Of a stretch of DNA of 13,334 bases, positions 6,943 to 13,334 are shown piece after piece. A program made the translations under genes and the position numbers. Within the stretch, counting starts at the first letter, position 1. Every line of letters begins with the position of its first letter. Origin of the DNA: Alphaproteobacteria bacterium (lineage in GTDB: Bacteria > Pseudomonadota > Alphaproteobacteria > Puniceispirillales > Puniceispirillaceae); contig JAACDT010000225.1 in assembly GCA_009936885.1 (NCBI GenBank), positions 1 to 13,334 of the forward strand, given 5' to 3'. The notes below the pieces were generated by a model. That model searched no databases. It was not told where the DNA came from and was given only the letters and a program-made list of their open reading frames with translations.

Positions 6943-7181
6943 AGCTAATCTCGATTTAGAGGGTTTATTAACAGGTTTCTAAAGGCAACCTGTCATTTTT
7001 ATGATCCTATTTCAACGATAAATCGATTATTTTAACTATTTTCGAAATCACAGCCCCTAATACTCGTATAGATTTTCTTGGCAGATTCAAGGTACATCCT
7101 CCACCTCATACAAGATAAAAATTGGAATTAGGTGTCTATTATTGTAAGGATAAAACAGTTTTTACCAGATAAAGGGCTAAT
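6943..7181. promoter_or_regulatory. Divergent intergenic region for hldA and the epimerase gene
   Basis: This 239-base AT-rich gap must hold promoters in both directions. I could not find a convincing paired -35/-10 box on either strand. The notable structure is an inverted repeat at 6971-6993. A 21-codon - strand frame at 7032-7097 has GGAGG directly against its ATG, but there is nothing to support it as a gene. The epimerase ribosome site AAAGGG lies just before 7182. Confidence 0.5.
6971..6993. repeat. Inverted repeat, 7-base arms with 9-base spacer
   Basis: ACAGGTT at 6971-6977 and AACCTGT at 6987-6993 are exact reverse complements around the spacer TCTAAAGGC. On the + strand the second arm is followed by CA and five T, which resembles a terminator, but no + strand gene lies immediately upstream. 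On the - strand it would fall in the hldA leader, 29 bases before its ATG. It could be an operator, a leader hairpin or chance. Confidence 0.35.
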
Positions 7182-8189
7182 ATGAACATTATCATTACGG
7201 GAGCTGCTGGTTTTATCGGAATGCATGTTTGCAAAAATTTACTCGATAGCGGACATAGCATAACTGGTCTCGATAATCTTAATGCTTATTATGATCAAAC
7301 CCTAAAGCAGAAAAGACTAGAATGCCTAACACAGTTTGAGGATTTCACGTTCTATAAGCAGGATATCGCTGACAAAGAAGCGATCATGGAGATTTTTGCT
7401 GAGGTACGAGCAGACTGTGTCATTAATCTTGCAGCGCAAGCAGGCGTGAGATATAGCCTGATTGACCCAGACGCCTACGCAAATAGTAATCTTACTGGCT
7501 TTTTAAATATACTTGAAGCATGCAGACAACAGGAAATATCGCATCTTATCTATGCTAGTTCATCCTCAATTTATGGCTCAAATGACGAGAAACCATTTAA
7601 AGAAACACATAACACAGATCATCCAGTATCATTATATGGTGCAACAAAAAAAGCCAATGAAGTAATGGCTCACAGCTATAGTCATTTATTCCAGCTTCCA
7701 ACCACCGGACTTCGGTTTTTTACTGTCTATGGTCCATGGGGGCGCCCCGATATGGCACTGTTCTTATTTACCAAAGCCATTCTTGAGAACAAACCAATCG
7801 ATATTTATAATCACGGCAAGATGATACGAGATTTCACCTATATTGATGACGTGGTTCAGGCTATTAACCGCCTAGTTGAAACCCCTGCGACCGCTAATGC
7901 TGATTATAATACCTACAAGCCAGATGCCAGCACGAGTAATAGCCCGTGGCGTATTTATAATATCGGTAATGGAAGTCCGACACCGCTGATGGATTATATT
8001 TCTGCGCTTGAAAAAGCATTAGGCAGAACGGCTGAAAAGAACTTTATTCCTGTCCAACCAGGAGATGTATTAGCAACTGCTGCGGACACAACAAAGCTAG
8101 AAAATTGGACTGGATTTAAGCCAAACACGTCTGTAGAGCAAGGGGTAGAAAATTTCGTAAAATGGTATGTGTCTTACTATAATAATTAA
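7182..8189 (+). CDS. NAD-dependent epimerase, UDP-glucuronate 4-epimerase-like
   Basis: Extended short-chain dehydrogenase of 335 residues, expected to convert UDP-glucuronate to UDP-galacturonate for LPS core or other surface glycans. Seen: the NAD-binding GAAGFIG (7-13), GLDNLNAYYDQTLKQKRL (29-46), NLAAQAGVRYSL (82-93), the catalytic SSSSIYG (126-132) with Tyr152 and Lys156 in YGATKK, and FTVYGPWGRPDMALF (180-194), which is characteristic of the UDP-glucuronate epimerase group. RDFTYIDDVV (206-215) and NIGN (250-253) follow. A UDP-glucose 4-epimerase is the main alternative, but the NAYYD and GRPDMA blocks favour the uronate enzyme. A ribosome site AAAGGG lies about 6 bases before the ATG. 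It is divergent from hldA and 65 bases upstream of glpK. The shared envelope theme with the heptose genes supports the role. Confidence 0.87.
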   Translation: MNIIITGAAGFIGMHVCKNLLDSGHSITGLDNLNAYYDQTLKQKRLECLTQFEDFTFYKQDIADKEAIMEIFAEVRADCVINLAAQAGVRYSLIDPDAYANSNLTGFLNILEACRQQEISHLIYASSSSIYGSNDEKPFKETHNTDHPVSLYGATKKANEVMAHSYSHLFQLPTTGLRFFTVYGPWGRPDMALFLFTKAILENKPIDIYNHGKMIRDFTYIDDVVQAINRLVETPATANADYNTYKPDASTSNSPWRIYNIGNGSPTPLMDYISALEKALGRTAEKNFIPVQPGDVLATAADTTKLENWTGFKPNTSVEQGVENFVKWYVSYYNN

Positions 8190-8199
8190 GCAGCATTTA

Positions 8200-8221
8200 T
8201 TACTATCAGATGAATTAGTAA
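8200..8221. repeat. Short inverted repeat in the glpK leader
   Basis: TTACTA at 8200-8205 and TAGTAA at 8216-8221 are exact reverse complements separated by 10 bases. They lie between the epimerase stop and the glpK ribosome site. The 22-base span would suit a dimeric regulator, but 6-base arms in AT-rich DNA arise easily by chance. Confidence 0.22.
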
Positions 8222-8254
8222 CAGAAATGCGTTCATTTTAGGAGAACTGAGACG

Positions 8255-9742
8255 ATGAGCAGAGTTTATCTTTCGATTGATCAAGGAACTACAAGCAGCA
8301 GAGCGATTGTTTTTAATCTTGATACTGGTGACATTATTGCTCACGCACAAAAAGAATTTACTCAGTACTTCCCAAATTCTGGATGGGTTGAACATGATGG
8401 GGATGAAATCTGGGATTCCGTTTGTAGCGTTGCCAATCAGGCTCTCTTGGAGGCCGAAAAAGCTGGTGCTAATGTTGTTGGAATTGGCATAACCAATCAG
8501 CGCGAAACAACCCTAATTTGGGATCGCAAATCAGGCACGCCTATTTATAGGGCCATTGTTTGGCAAGATAGGCGCACCTCCAAACAATGTCAGGCGCTTA
8601 TTGCAAATGGGCGTGAGGACGAAATAGCGGATAAAGCAGGTCTTGTTATCGATCCTTATTTTAGCGCTTCAAAAATTGCTTGGATTCTTGATAATGTAGA
8701 CGGCGCAAGAGCACGCGCTGAAAAAGGTGAGCTTGCATTTGGCACTATTGAGACATTTTTAATATGGCGTCTTACTAATGGTAAGCGGCATATCAGCGAT
8801 GCAACAAACGCTTCTCGAACAAGCCTCTTAAACATAAAAACAGCAAAATGGGACAAAAAATTATGTGCGTTATTTAATGTGCCCATGGCTGTCCTTCCAG
8901 AAATCACAGATTGCGCTGGAAATTTAGGAAGCGCAAAAGTAGGCCTTACAAAACAGCTGCCTATTTTATCAGCTATTGGAGATCAGCAAAGTGCGGCTGT
9001 TGGTCAAGCCTGCTTTTATCCAGGCACTGTTAAAGCTACTTTCGGCACTGGTTGCTTTGTTATTTTAAATACGGGAGAGAAAATCGTAAAATCATCAAAT
9101 CGGTTATTAACAACCATTGGATTGCAAATTAATCAGAAGCAAACTTATGCAATGGAAGGCTCGATTTGTATTGCTGGCGCTGTTGTCCAATGGCTTCGCG
9201 ATGGGATTGGCCTACTAGATGATGCAAGGCAGTCTGAAAAAATTGTGTCTGAGCTTAAAAGCAATCATGGTCTTTATATGGTTCCCGCATTTACCGGACT
9301 AGGCGCACCTTACTGGTCACCTGACGCAAGAGGGGCAATTTATGGAATTACCAGAGATACAGGCCCAGAGCATTTTATAAGAGCGGCACTTGAAGCAGTT
9401 GCTTATCAGACAAATGATTTAATATCCGCTATGGCACAAGATGGCGTGAGCCCCACTAATCTGAAAGTCGATGGCGGAATGGCCGCCAATAATTGGCTAA
9501 TGCAATTTTTATCAGACATTATAGATATTACGGTTGAACGTCCCTCGCAATTAGAAACAACCGCCCTTGGCGCAGCGATGTTAGCTGGAGTAGCAGATGG
9601 CAGATTTAGTGCTATTGAGGATACTGCGTTATCATGGAATCTTGATAGACGCTTCCATTCAAATATGGTGCCTTCTACCCGCCGAAATTTAACTTCTGGC
9701 TGGTATCAATCTGTTATGAAAACACGATTATCTGTTTCATAA
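8255..9742 (+). CDS. glpK: Glycerol kinase
   Basis: Cytoplasmic FGGY-family kinase of 495 residues that phosphorylates glycerol to sn-glycerol 3-phosphate with ATP; about the length of E. coli GlpK. Seen: the ATP-binding SIDQGTTSSRAIVF (7-20), WVEHDGDEIW (44-53), the glycerol-binding NQRETT (81-86) with Arg83 and Glu84, WQDRRTS (103-109), Tyr135 in DPYFSASK, the catalytic Asp243 in AIGDQQSA, and the FGGY signature around KVDGGMAANNWLMQFLSD (404-421), followed by ERP and ETTALGAA. Residues 83, 84, 135 and 243 match the glycerol contacts known for the family. AGGAG lies 10 bases before the ATG. No glpF, glpD or glp regulator gene is adjacent, so the source of glycerol (uptake, or lipid and glycerophosphodiester turnover) is not evident. 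The next gene is convergent, 45 bases away. Confidence 0.96.
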   Translation: MSRVYLSIDQGTTSSRAIVFNLDTGDIIAHAQKEFTQYFPNSGWVEHDGDEIWDSVCSVANQALLEAEKAGANVVGIGITNQRETTLIWDRKSGTPIYRAIVWQDRRTSKQCQALIANGREDEIADKAGLVIDPYFSASKIAWILDNVDGARARAEKGELAFGTIETFLIWRLTNGKRHISDATNASRTSLLNIKTAKWDKKLCALFNVPMAVLPEITDCAGNLGSAKVGLTKQLPILSAIGDQQSAAVGQACFYPGTVKATFGTGCFVILNTGEKIVKSSNRLLTTIGLQINQKQTYAMEGSICIAGAVVQWLRDGIGLLDDARQSEKIVSELKSNHGLYMVPAFTGLGAPYWSPDARGAIYGITRDTGPEHFIRAALEAVAYQTNDLISAMAQDGVSPTNLKVDGGMAANNWLMQFLSDIIDITVERPSQLETTALGAAMLAGVADGRFSAIEDTALSWNLDRRFHSNMVPSTRRNLTSGWYQSVMKTRLSVS

Positions 9743-9787
9743 ATTGCATTTACTAGTGATAGCATAACGCGGTTTCAAAAATGGGTA

Positions 9788-10939
9788 TCATTTTGAGCTT
9801 GGTGGCGCTAATTGTTTTGATGCTGCAAATATAATAGCTGTTAATAGCATTAATATAACAAAAACAGAGGCCATAGATGTATATTCGGCAACAAGGCCTA
9901 GTACTGGTGGGCCAAGCAGAAATCCACTATATCCAAGTGTAGAAACGCTTGCAATTGCTGCCCCTGGCGACACTGAAGGTTCTTCAGCTGCTCTGCTAAA
10001 ACAAACTGGAATTAAAATAGCATAACCCGCACCCATAAGAGCGAGACCGCACAATATAACAGGATAATAACCAGACGATAACACAAGGGCTGCGCCCAAA
10101 AAAGCAGTGAGCGCAGATGCTCTTCCTGTTGATACCTTGCCTAATAATGCGATGATTCTATCACCCATCAGGCGAAACATCACCATTGCTAGCGAGAATA
10201 TAGCAAATCCAAGGGCGGCATCTGCCTGACTTGCTTGGGTTACCAGCACTAAATACAAAGCACTCCAATCTGCAACGCCGCCTTCTCCAAGAGAAGAGCA
10301 AAAGGCAATAAGGCCAACAGCCATCAGTGATTTTTTTGGGATTGCAAATTGGCTAAAAAATGCTTCTGACTGTTTAATTTCTGAGCGCCACCCACTCATT
10401 AAAATAATCCCCAATATGGGAATTAAGAAAAATGCTCCTAGATAAAAATTTGCCTGAATAGACATTCCTTTTGAAGCAGCGCTAAATCCTAAAATAGCGC
10501 CCATACCAGCTCCAAGACTAAACATTGCATGGAAGGATGATAAAACTTGTTTTTTATATCGCTTTTGAACTTCGCTTGCCCAAACATTCATCGCGATATC
10601 AATCCCGCCATTAAACATCCCGAATAAAAACAGGAATAGCCCAAAAAAAAGTATATTACTGGCCAGCGGCAAACATACAAAAACAGTCAGGCAGGAAAAA
10701 GCCAGTATCTTGGATATGGTAACCGCGCCAAATCTGTCGGAGAGATACCCAGAACACGGAAATGAGAGAATAGCCCCGAATGCCAGAATAAATAAAAACC
10801 CGCCTAATGCTGCAGGGCTCAACTCAAATCGAATAACAAAAGCAGGGATTCGAGATGCCCATATCCCAAAAGTGCTTCCACTTAAAATAAAAGCACTCGC
10901 AACCATCACCCAGTCTTTGGAAAATCTAGATACACTCAT
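9788..10939 (-). CDS. MFS transporter, YbjJ-like
   Basis: Inner-membrane major facilitator superfamily protein of 383 residues with about twelve hydrophobic segments. Seen: RIP (30-32) after the first segment, SPAALGGFLFILAFGAI (41-57), the loop signature GYLSDRFGA (64-72) between segments 2 and 3, GMFNGGIDIAMNVWASEVQ in segment 4 and SSFHAMFSLGAGMGA in segment 5. These last blocks are typical of the YbjJ branch, whose substrates are poorly known. The frame is open upstream to an ATG at 11104, but that extension of 55 residues overlaps the beta-glucosidase coding region and is not transporter-like. The ATG at 10939 starts 7 bases after the glucosidase stop and directly precedes segment 1. No good ribosome site is seen, so coupling to the upstream gene is likely. 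It may move a sugar or an aglycone released by the glucosidase; that is inference. Confidence 0.85.
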   Translation of the reverse strand: MSVSRFSKDWVMVASAFILSGSTFGIWASRIPAFVIRFELSPAALGGFLFILAFGAILSFPCSGYLSDRFGAVTISKILAFSCLTVFVCLPLASNILFFGLFLFLFGMFNGGIDIAMNVWASEVQKRYKKQVLSSFHAMFSLGAGMGAILGFSAASKGMSIQANFYLGAFFLIPILGIILMSGWRSEIKQSEAFFSQFAIPKKSLMAVGLIAFCSSLGEGGVADWSALYLVLVTQASQADAALGFAIFSLAMVMFRLMGDRIIALLGKVSTGRASALTAFLGAALVLSSGYYPVILCGLALMGAGYAILIPVCFSRAAEEPSVSPGAAIASVSTLGYSGFLLGPPVLGLVAEYTSMASVFVILMLLTAIIFAASKQLAPPSSK

Positions 10940-10946
10940 CCAACTG

Positions 10947-12287
10947 TTACGGTCGATTAGCAAGGGCATTTTGCCAAGCAAGATAACTAGATTTAGGAGT
11001 TCTTTTCTGGGTACTAAAATCAACATGAACGACACCAAATCGCTTGGCATATCCAAACGCCCATTCATAATTATCCAGAAGAGACCATGCAAAATAACCC
11101 GCAAGATGAACCCCTTGCGCTTTTAAATCAGCTATTCGTTCAAGATGGCTGTTGAAATAATCAATTCTGTCCAAATCCTGAAAATTGCCTTGCCGAATAT
11201 CATCTGCTGCAGCCATTCCATTTTCAGTTATATAATGAGGCAAATCAGGGGCGTAATTTGTTGTACGTTTGATAAAATGTGTTAGCCCCTCTGGCGCTAT
11301 CTCCCAGCCCATATCTGTCTTGGGCAAGTTGCCTCTTACGCATTTAAATCCTATATTAGGCTCTGATTTATCTGGTTGTATCAAAGAGCGCGTATAATAA
11401 TTAGTACCCACCCAATCAAGAGGCTCCATAATTATTGCCATATCATTGCTATAGTTATCTGGCATATGACCGTCAAATAAAGTTAATACCTCTTCAGGAT
11501 ATGTCCCGTTAAAAATAGACTCATCAAACCATCGATTATAAATACCATCAAATAGATGGGTTGAATTTGCAGCCTCTTCTGTATAATCAAATGGGACTGC
11601 ATATTCTTTATTCAAAACACAACCAAGATAGTTATGGTTATGTGAGCGCATAACCTGAATAGAAAGACCATGTGCTAACTGGATATAATGCATGGATCTT
11701 GCGGCAGCAGAAATAGATTGAACTCCCGGCGCGTGGTGCCCCCAATAATGACTTAGCCAAGACACACACCAAGGCTCGTTAATAGGTGCTATTGAGAAAA
11801 GCCTATCGCCAAAATGGCGCATTACTAAATCTGTATAATCTGCAAAATAGTTTGCAGTATCACGCATCTGCCAGCCACCTTTTTGGGCATACCTTGCGGG
11901 TAGATCCCAGTGATATAAGGTCGCAAATGGCTGAATGCCTCTCTCTAACATACCGTCGATTAATCTGTCATAGAATGCTATTCCATCTGGATTTACTGTC
12001 TTTGCATTCTCCGGGAGAAGCCGTGGCCATGAAAACGAAAAACGATAGGCTTTAAAGCCAGCATCACGCACCAAATCTAAATCTGATTCCCAAAGATGAT
12101 AATGGTCACAGGCAATAGAACCGTCATCATTGTTAAAAACACGGCCAGATTGTTTTGCAAATTCATCCCAGTGCGACAAACCACAATTTCCAAAGTCAGA
12201 GCCTTCAATCTGGTAAGAGGATGTAGCAACACCAAATAAGAAATCATTCGGTAATCTTTGAATATGTGTATCAAGTGATAAGGACAT
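10947..12287 (-). CDS. Beta-glucosidase, glycoside hydrolase family 1
   Basis: Retaining beta-glycosidase of 446 residues, normal for bacterial GH1. Seen: the N-terminal FLFGVATSSYQIEG (16-29), YRFSFSWPRLLP (81-92), LYHWDLP (124-130), the acid/base Glu171 in INEPW (169-173), NYYTRS (296-301), the nucleophile Glu355 in YITENG (352-357) and the aglycone-side block WSLLDNYEWAFGY (401-413) with FGVVHVDF. No signal peptide is seen, so it should act in the cytoplasm on imported beta-glucosides or beta-linked oligosaccharides. Beta-galactosidase or beta-fucosidase activity is also possible because GH1 enzymes are often broad. It starts 12 bases after the ABC ATPase stop and ends 7 bases before the MFS start, so the three genes form one operon. 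The ribosome site is weak. Confidence 0.94.
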   Translation of the reverse strand: MSLSLDTHIQRLPNDFLFGVATSSYQIEGSDFGNCGLSHWDEFAKQSGRVFNNDDGSIACDHYHLWESDLDLVRDAGFKAYRFSFSWPRLLPENAKTVNPDGIAFYDRLIDGMLERGIQPFATLYHWDLPARYAQKGGWQMRDTANYFADYTDLVMRHFGDRLFSIAPINEPWCVSWLSHYWGHHAPGVQSISAAARSMHYIQLAHGLSIQVMRSHNHNYLGCVLNKEYAVPFDYTEEAANSTHLFDGIYNRWFDESIFNGTYPEEVLTLFDGHMPDNYSNDMAIIMEPLDWVGTNYYTRSLIQPDKSEPNIGFKCVRGNLPKTDMGWEIAPEGLTHFIKRTTNYAPDLPHYITENGMAAADDIRQGNFQDLDRIDYFNSHLERIADLKAQGVHLAGYFAWSLLDNYEWAFGYAKRFGVVHVDFSTQKRTPKSSYLAWQNALANRP

Positions 12288-12299
12288 GCTTTTTAGGAA

Positions 12300-13334
12300 C
12301 TAAAAAAGATGCGCTTTAGAGGCATCAAAGCTAAAATTGATTTCTTGACCAACCGTTATTTCCGGGGTTTCATTGGTTACAAAGCGAAATGGAAGTTTTT
12401 TCTCTACTGTAATAAGCTCAACTATTGTTTCAATTCCCAATTTTTCAATTAGTGTAATCTGACCTTTTAAGATGCCTTTCGGATCAATCTGCAGATGTTG
12501 CGGCCTAATACCAAGTCGAACTTCGTCTGATTTACCTTTTTGAGAAGAAACTAGCTTTATATTTTTAAGATCAAGGCTATCCCCTCTAAAATCTGCTTTG
12601 CCTATATCTTTGCCCACATTCGTTATTGTACCATCAAAGAAATTCATTTTTGGCGACCCTAAAAAGCCCGCGACAAACTCATTGGCAGGATGATTAAACA
12701 AGTCCATCGGAGCGCCTATTTGCATGACCTCTCCATCTTTTAATACTACTATCTTGTCTGCGAGTGTCATCGCCTCTATCTGGTCATGGGTTACATAAAT
12801 GGTAGTTGCGCCAAGATGATGATGAAGTTTTGCTATCTCAACTCTGGTATCATGCCTTAATGCAGCGTCTAAATTGGATAATGGCTCATCAAATAAAAAC
12901 ACCTCTGGATTACGAACGATGGCTCGCCCAATTGCAACACGTTGACGCTGACCGCCTGATAAAGCAGCTGGCCTGCGTTCCAAAAGATGCTCCATCTGCA
13001 AAATCTTAGCCGCTCTATCCACACGGTCTTTGACCTCAGATTTTGTCATACCCTGAAGATTTAGGGAGAACGCCATGTTATTAAAAACAGTCATATGAGG
13101 ATAAAGCGCATAGGATTGAAATACCATCGCTATTCCACGTTTTGACGGCGGCAAATCTGTTACCGATTTATCCGCTATATCAATCTCGCCACTTGAGAGT
13201 GTTTCAAGGCCAGCAATTAGCCGAAGTAGCGTTGATTTACCGCATCCTGAAGGACCCACAAATACAACAAACTCCCCTTTTTCGATCCCCAAGTTGACAT
13301 TCTGTATGACCTCTGTTTTTCCAAAGGATTTATA
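12300..13334 (-). CDS. ABC transporter ATP-binding protein, MalK/UgpC type (5' end beyond window)
   Basis: Cytoplasmic ATPase subunit of a carbohydrate importer; 344 residues lie in the window. Counting from the first codon at the right edge: Walker A GPSGCGKST (27-35), Q-loop VFQSY (71-75), ABC signature LSGGQRQR (125-132), Walker B VFLFDEP (145-151), H-loop THD with His183, then a C-terminal regulatory/TOBE region with VRLGIRPQHL. The frame does not begin at the TTG at 13292. It continues to the edge as YKSFGKTEVIQNVN, which is the usual sequence before GEFVVFVGPSGCGKS in this family, so roughly ten residues are missing. It is followed 12 bases later by the GH1 gene. Permease and binding-protein genes are expected beyond the right edge. 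Glycerol-phosphate or alpha-glucoside transport is possible by family, but the neighbour favours beta-glucosides. Confidence 0.94.
   Translation of the reverse strand, partial: YKSFGKTEVIQNVNLGIEKGEFVVFVGPSGCGKSTLLRLIAGLETLSSGEIDIADKSVTDLPPSKRGIAMVFQSYALYPHMTVFNNMAFSLNLQGMTKSEVKDRVDRAAKILQMEHLLERRPAALSGGQRQRVAIGRAIVRNPEVFLFDEPLSNLDAALRHDTRVEIAKLHHHLGATTIYVTHDQIEAMTLADKIVVLKDGEVMQIGAPMDLFNHPANEFVAGFLGSPKMNFFDGTITNVGKDIGKADFRGDSLDLKNIKLVSSQKGKSDEVRLGIRPQHLQIDPKGILKGQITLIEKLGIETIVELITVEKKLPFRFVTNETPEITVGQEINFSFDASKAHLF

Noticed and set aside
7032..7097. 21-codon frame on the - strand with GGAGG abutting its ATG, in the hldA/epimerase gap
   Set aside because: The purine-rich site has essentially no spacing to the ATG, the peptide is not recognisable, and frames this short are expected by chance.
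9777..9795. Weak hairpin AAAATG / CATTTT between glpK and the MFS gene
   Set aside because: The 6-base stem is almost entirely A-T and has no following T run, so I cannot support it as a terminator.
10940..11104. 55-residue N-terminal extension of the MFS transporter
   Set aside because: It is read out of frame through the 3' end of the GH1 gene. The transporter's normal N-terminus begins at the ATG at 10939, just after the GH1 stop.
13290..13292. TTG as the start codon of the ABC ATPase
   Set aside because: The frame continues upstream to the window edge with the family's typical YKSFG...VIQNVNL residues, so the gene is truncated by the window rather than starting here.

Overview
The window reads as an AT-rich bacterial chromosome segment, densely packed with short intergenic gaps and frequent strand switches. 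Heptose synthesis genes point to a Gram-negative with lipopolysaccharide. The mix of an oxidative CoA-ester cluster and an ABC sugar-uptake operon fits a heterotrophic proteobacterium. A low-GC marine alphaproteobacterium (SAR116-like) is my best guess, but it rests on general resemblance only. I see no rRNA, tRNA, CRISPR array, insertion sequence, integrase or phage gene.

Layout, left to right. Positions 1-143 may hold the 3' end of an upstream gene. A polyprenyl-phosphate sugar-1-phosphate transferase follows (144-1208, +), which starts lipid-linked glycan synthesis. Its stop region overlaps the stop of a convergent zinc-free quinone-reductase-like oxidoreductase (1203-2195, -). Divergent from that, across a 180-base regulatory gap with a perfect 19-base palindrome, is a + strand group: a beta-ketoadipyl-CoA-thiolase-like enzyme (2376-3632), a family III CoA-transferase overlapping it by ATGA (3629-4846), and a cupin protein (4910-5458). 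This looks like a small catabolic unit for CoA thioesters.

A hairpin then separates convergent genes. Two - strand genes carry, as separate proteins, the kinase (HldA, 6001-6942) and nucleotidyltransferase (HldC, 5482-5988) activities of heptose activation. Divergent from them are a UDP-glucuronate 4-epimerase-like enzyme (7182-8189, +) and glycerol kinase (8255-9742, +). The heptose genes, the epimerase and the first transferase all feed surface polysaccharide synthesis.

The right end is a - strand carbohydrate operon read from the right edge inward: an ABC transporter ATPase of the MalK/UgpC type (12300 to beyond the edge), a GH1 beta-glucosidase (10947-12287) and a YbjJ-like MFS transporter (9788-10939). 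It probably imports and cleaves beta-glucosides, with the permease and binding-protein genes outside the window. Three starts that a longest-frame reading would choose are corrected: the thiolase, the MFS protein and the ABC ATPase.

I did not find a clearly new biological system. The points most worth a second look are the leader of the oxidoreductase gene and the unusual thiolase / family III CoA-transferase / cupin combination.
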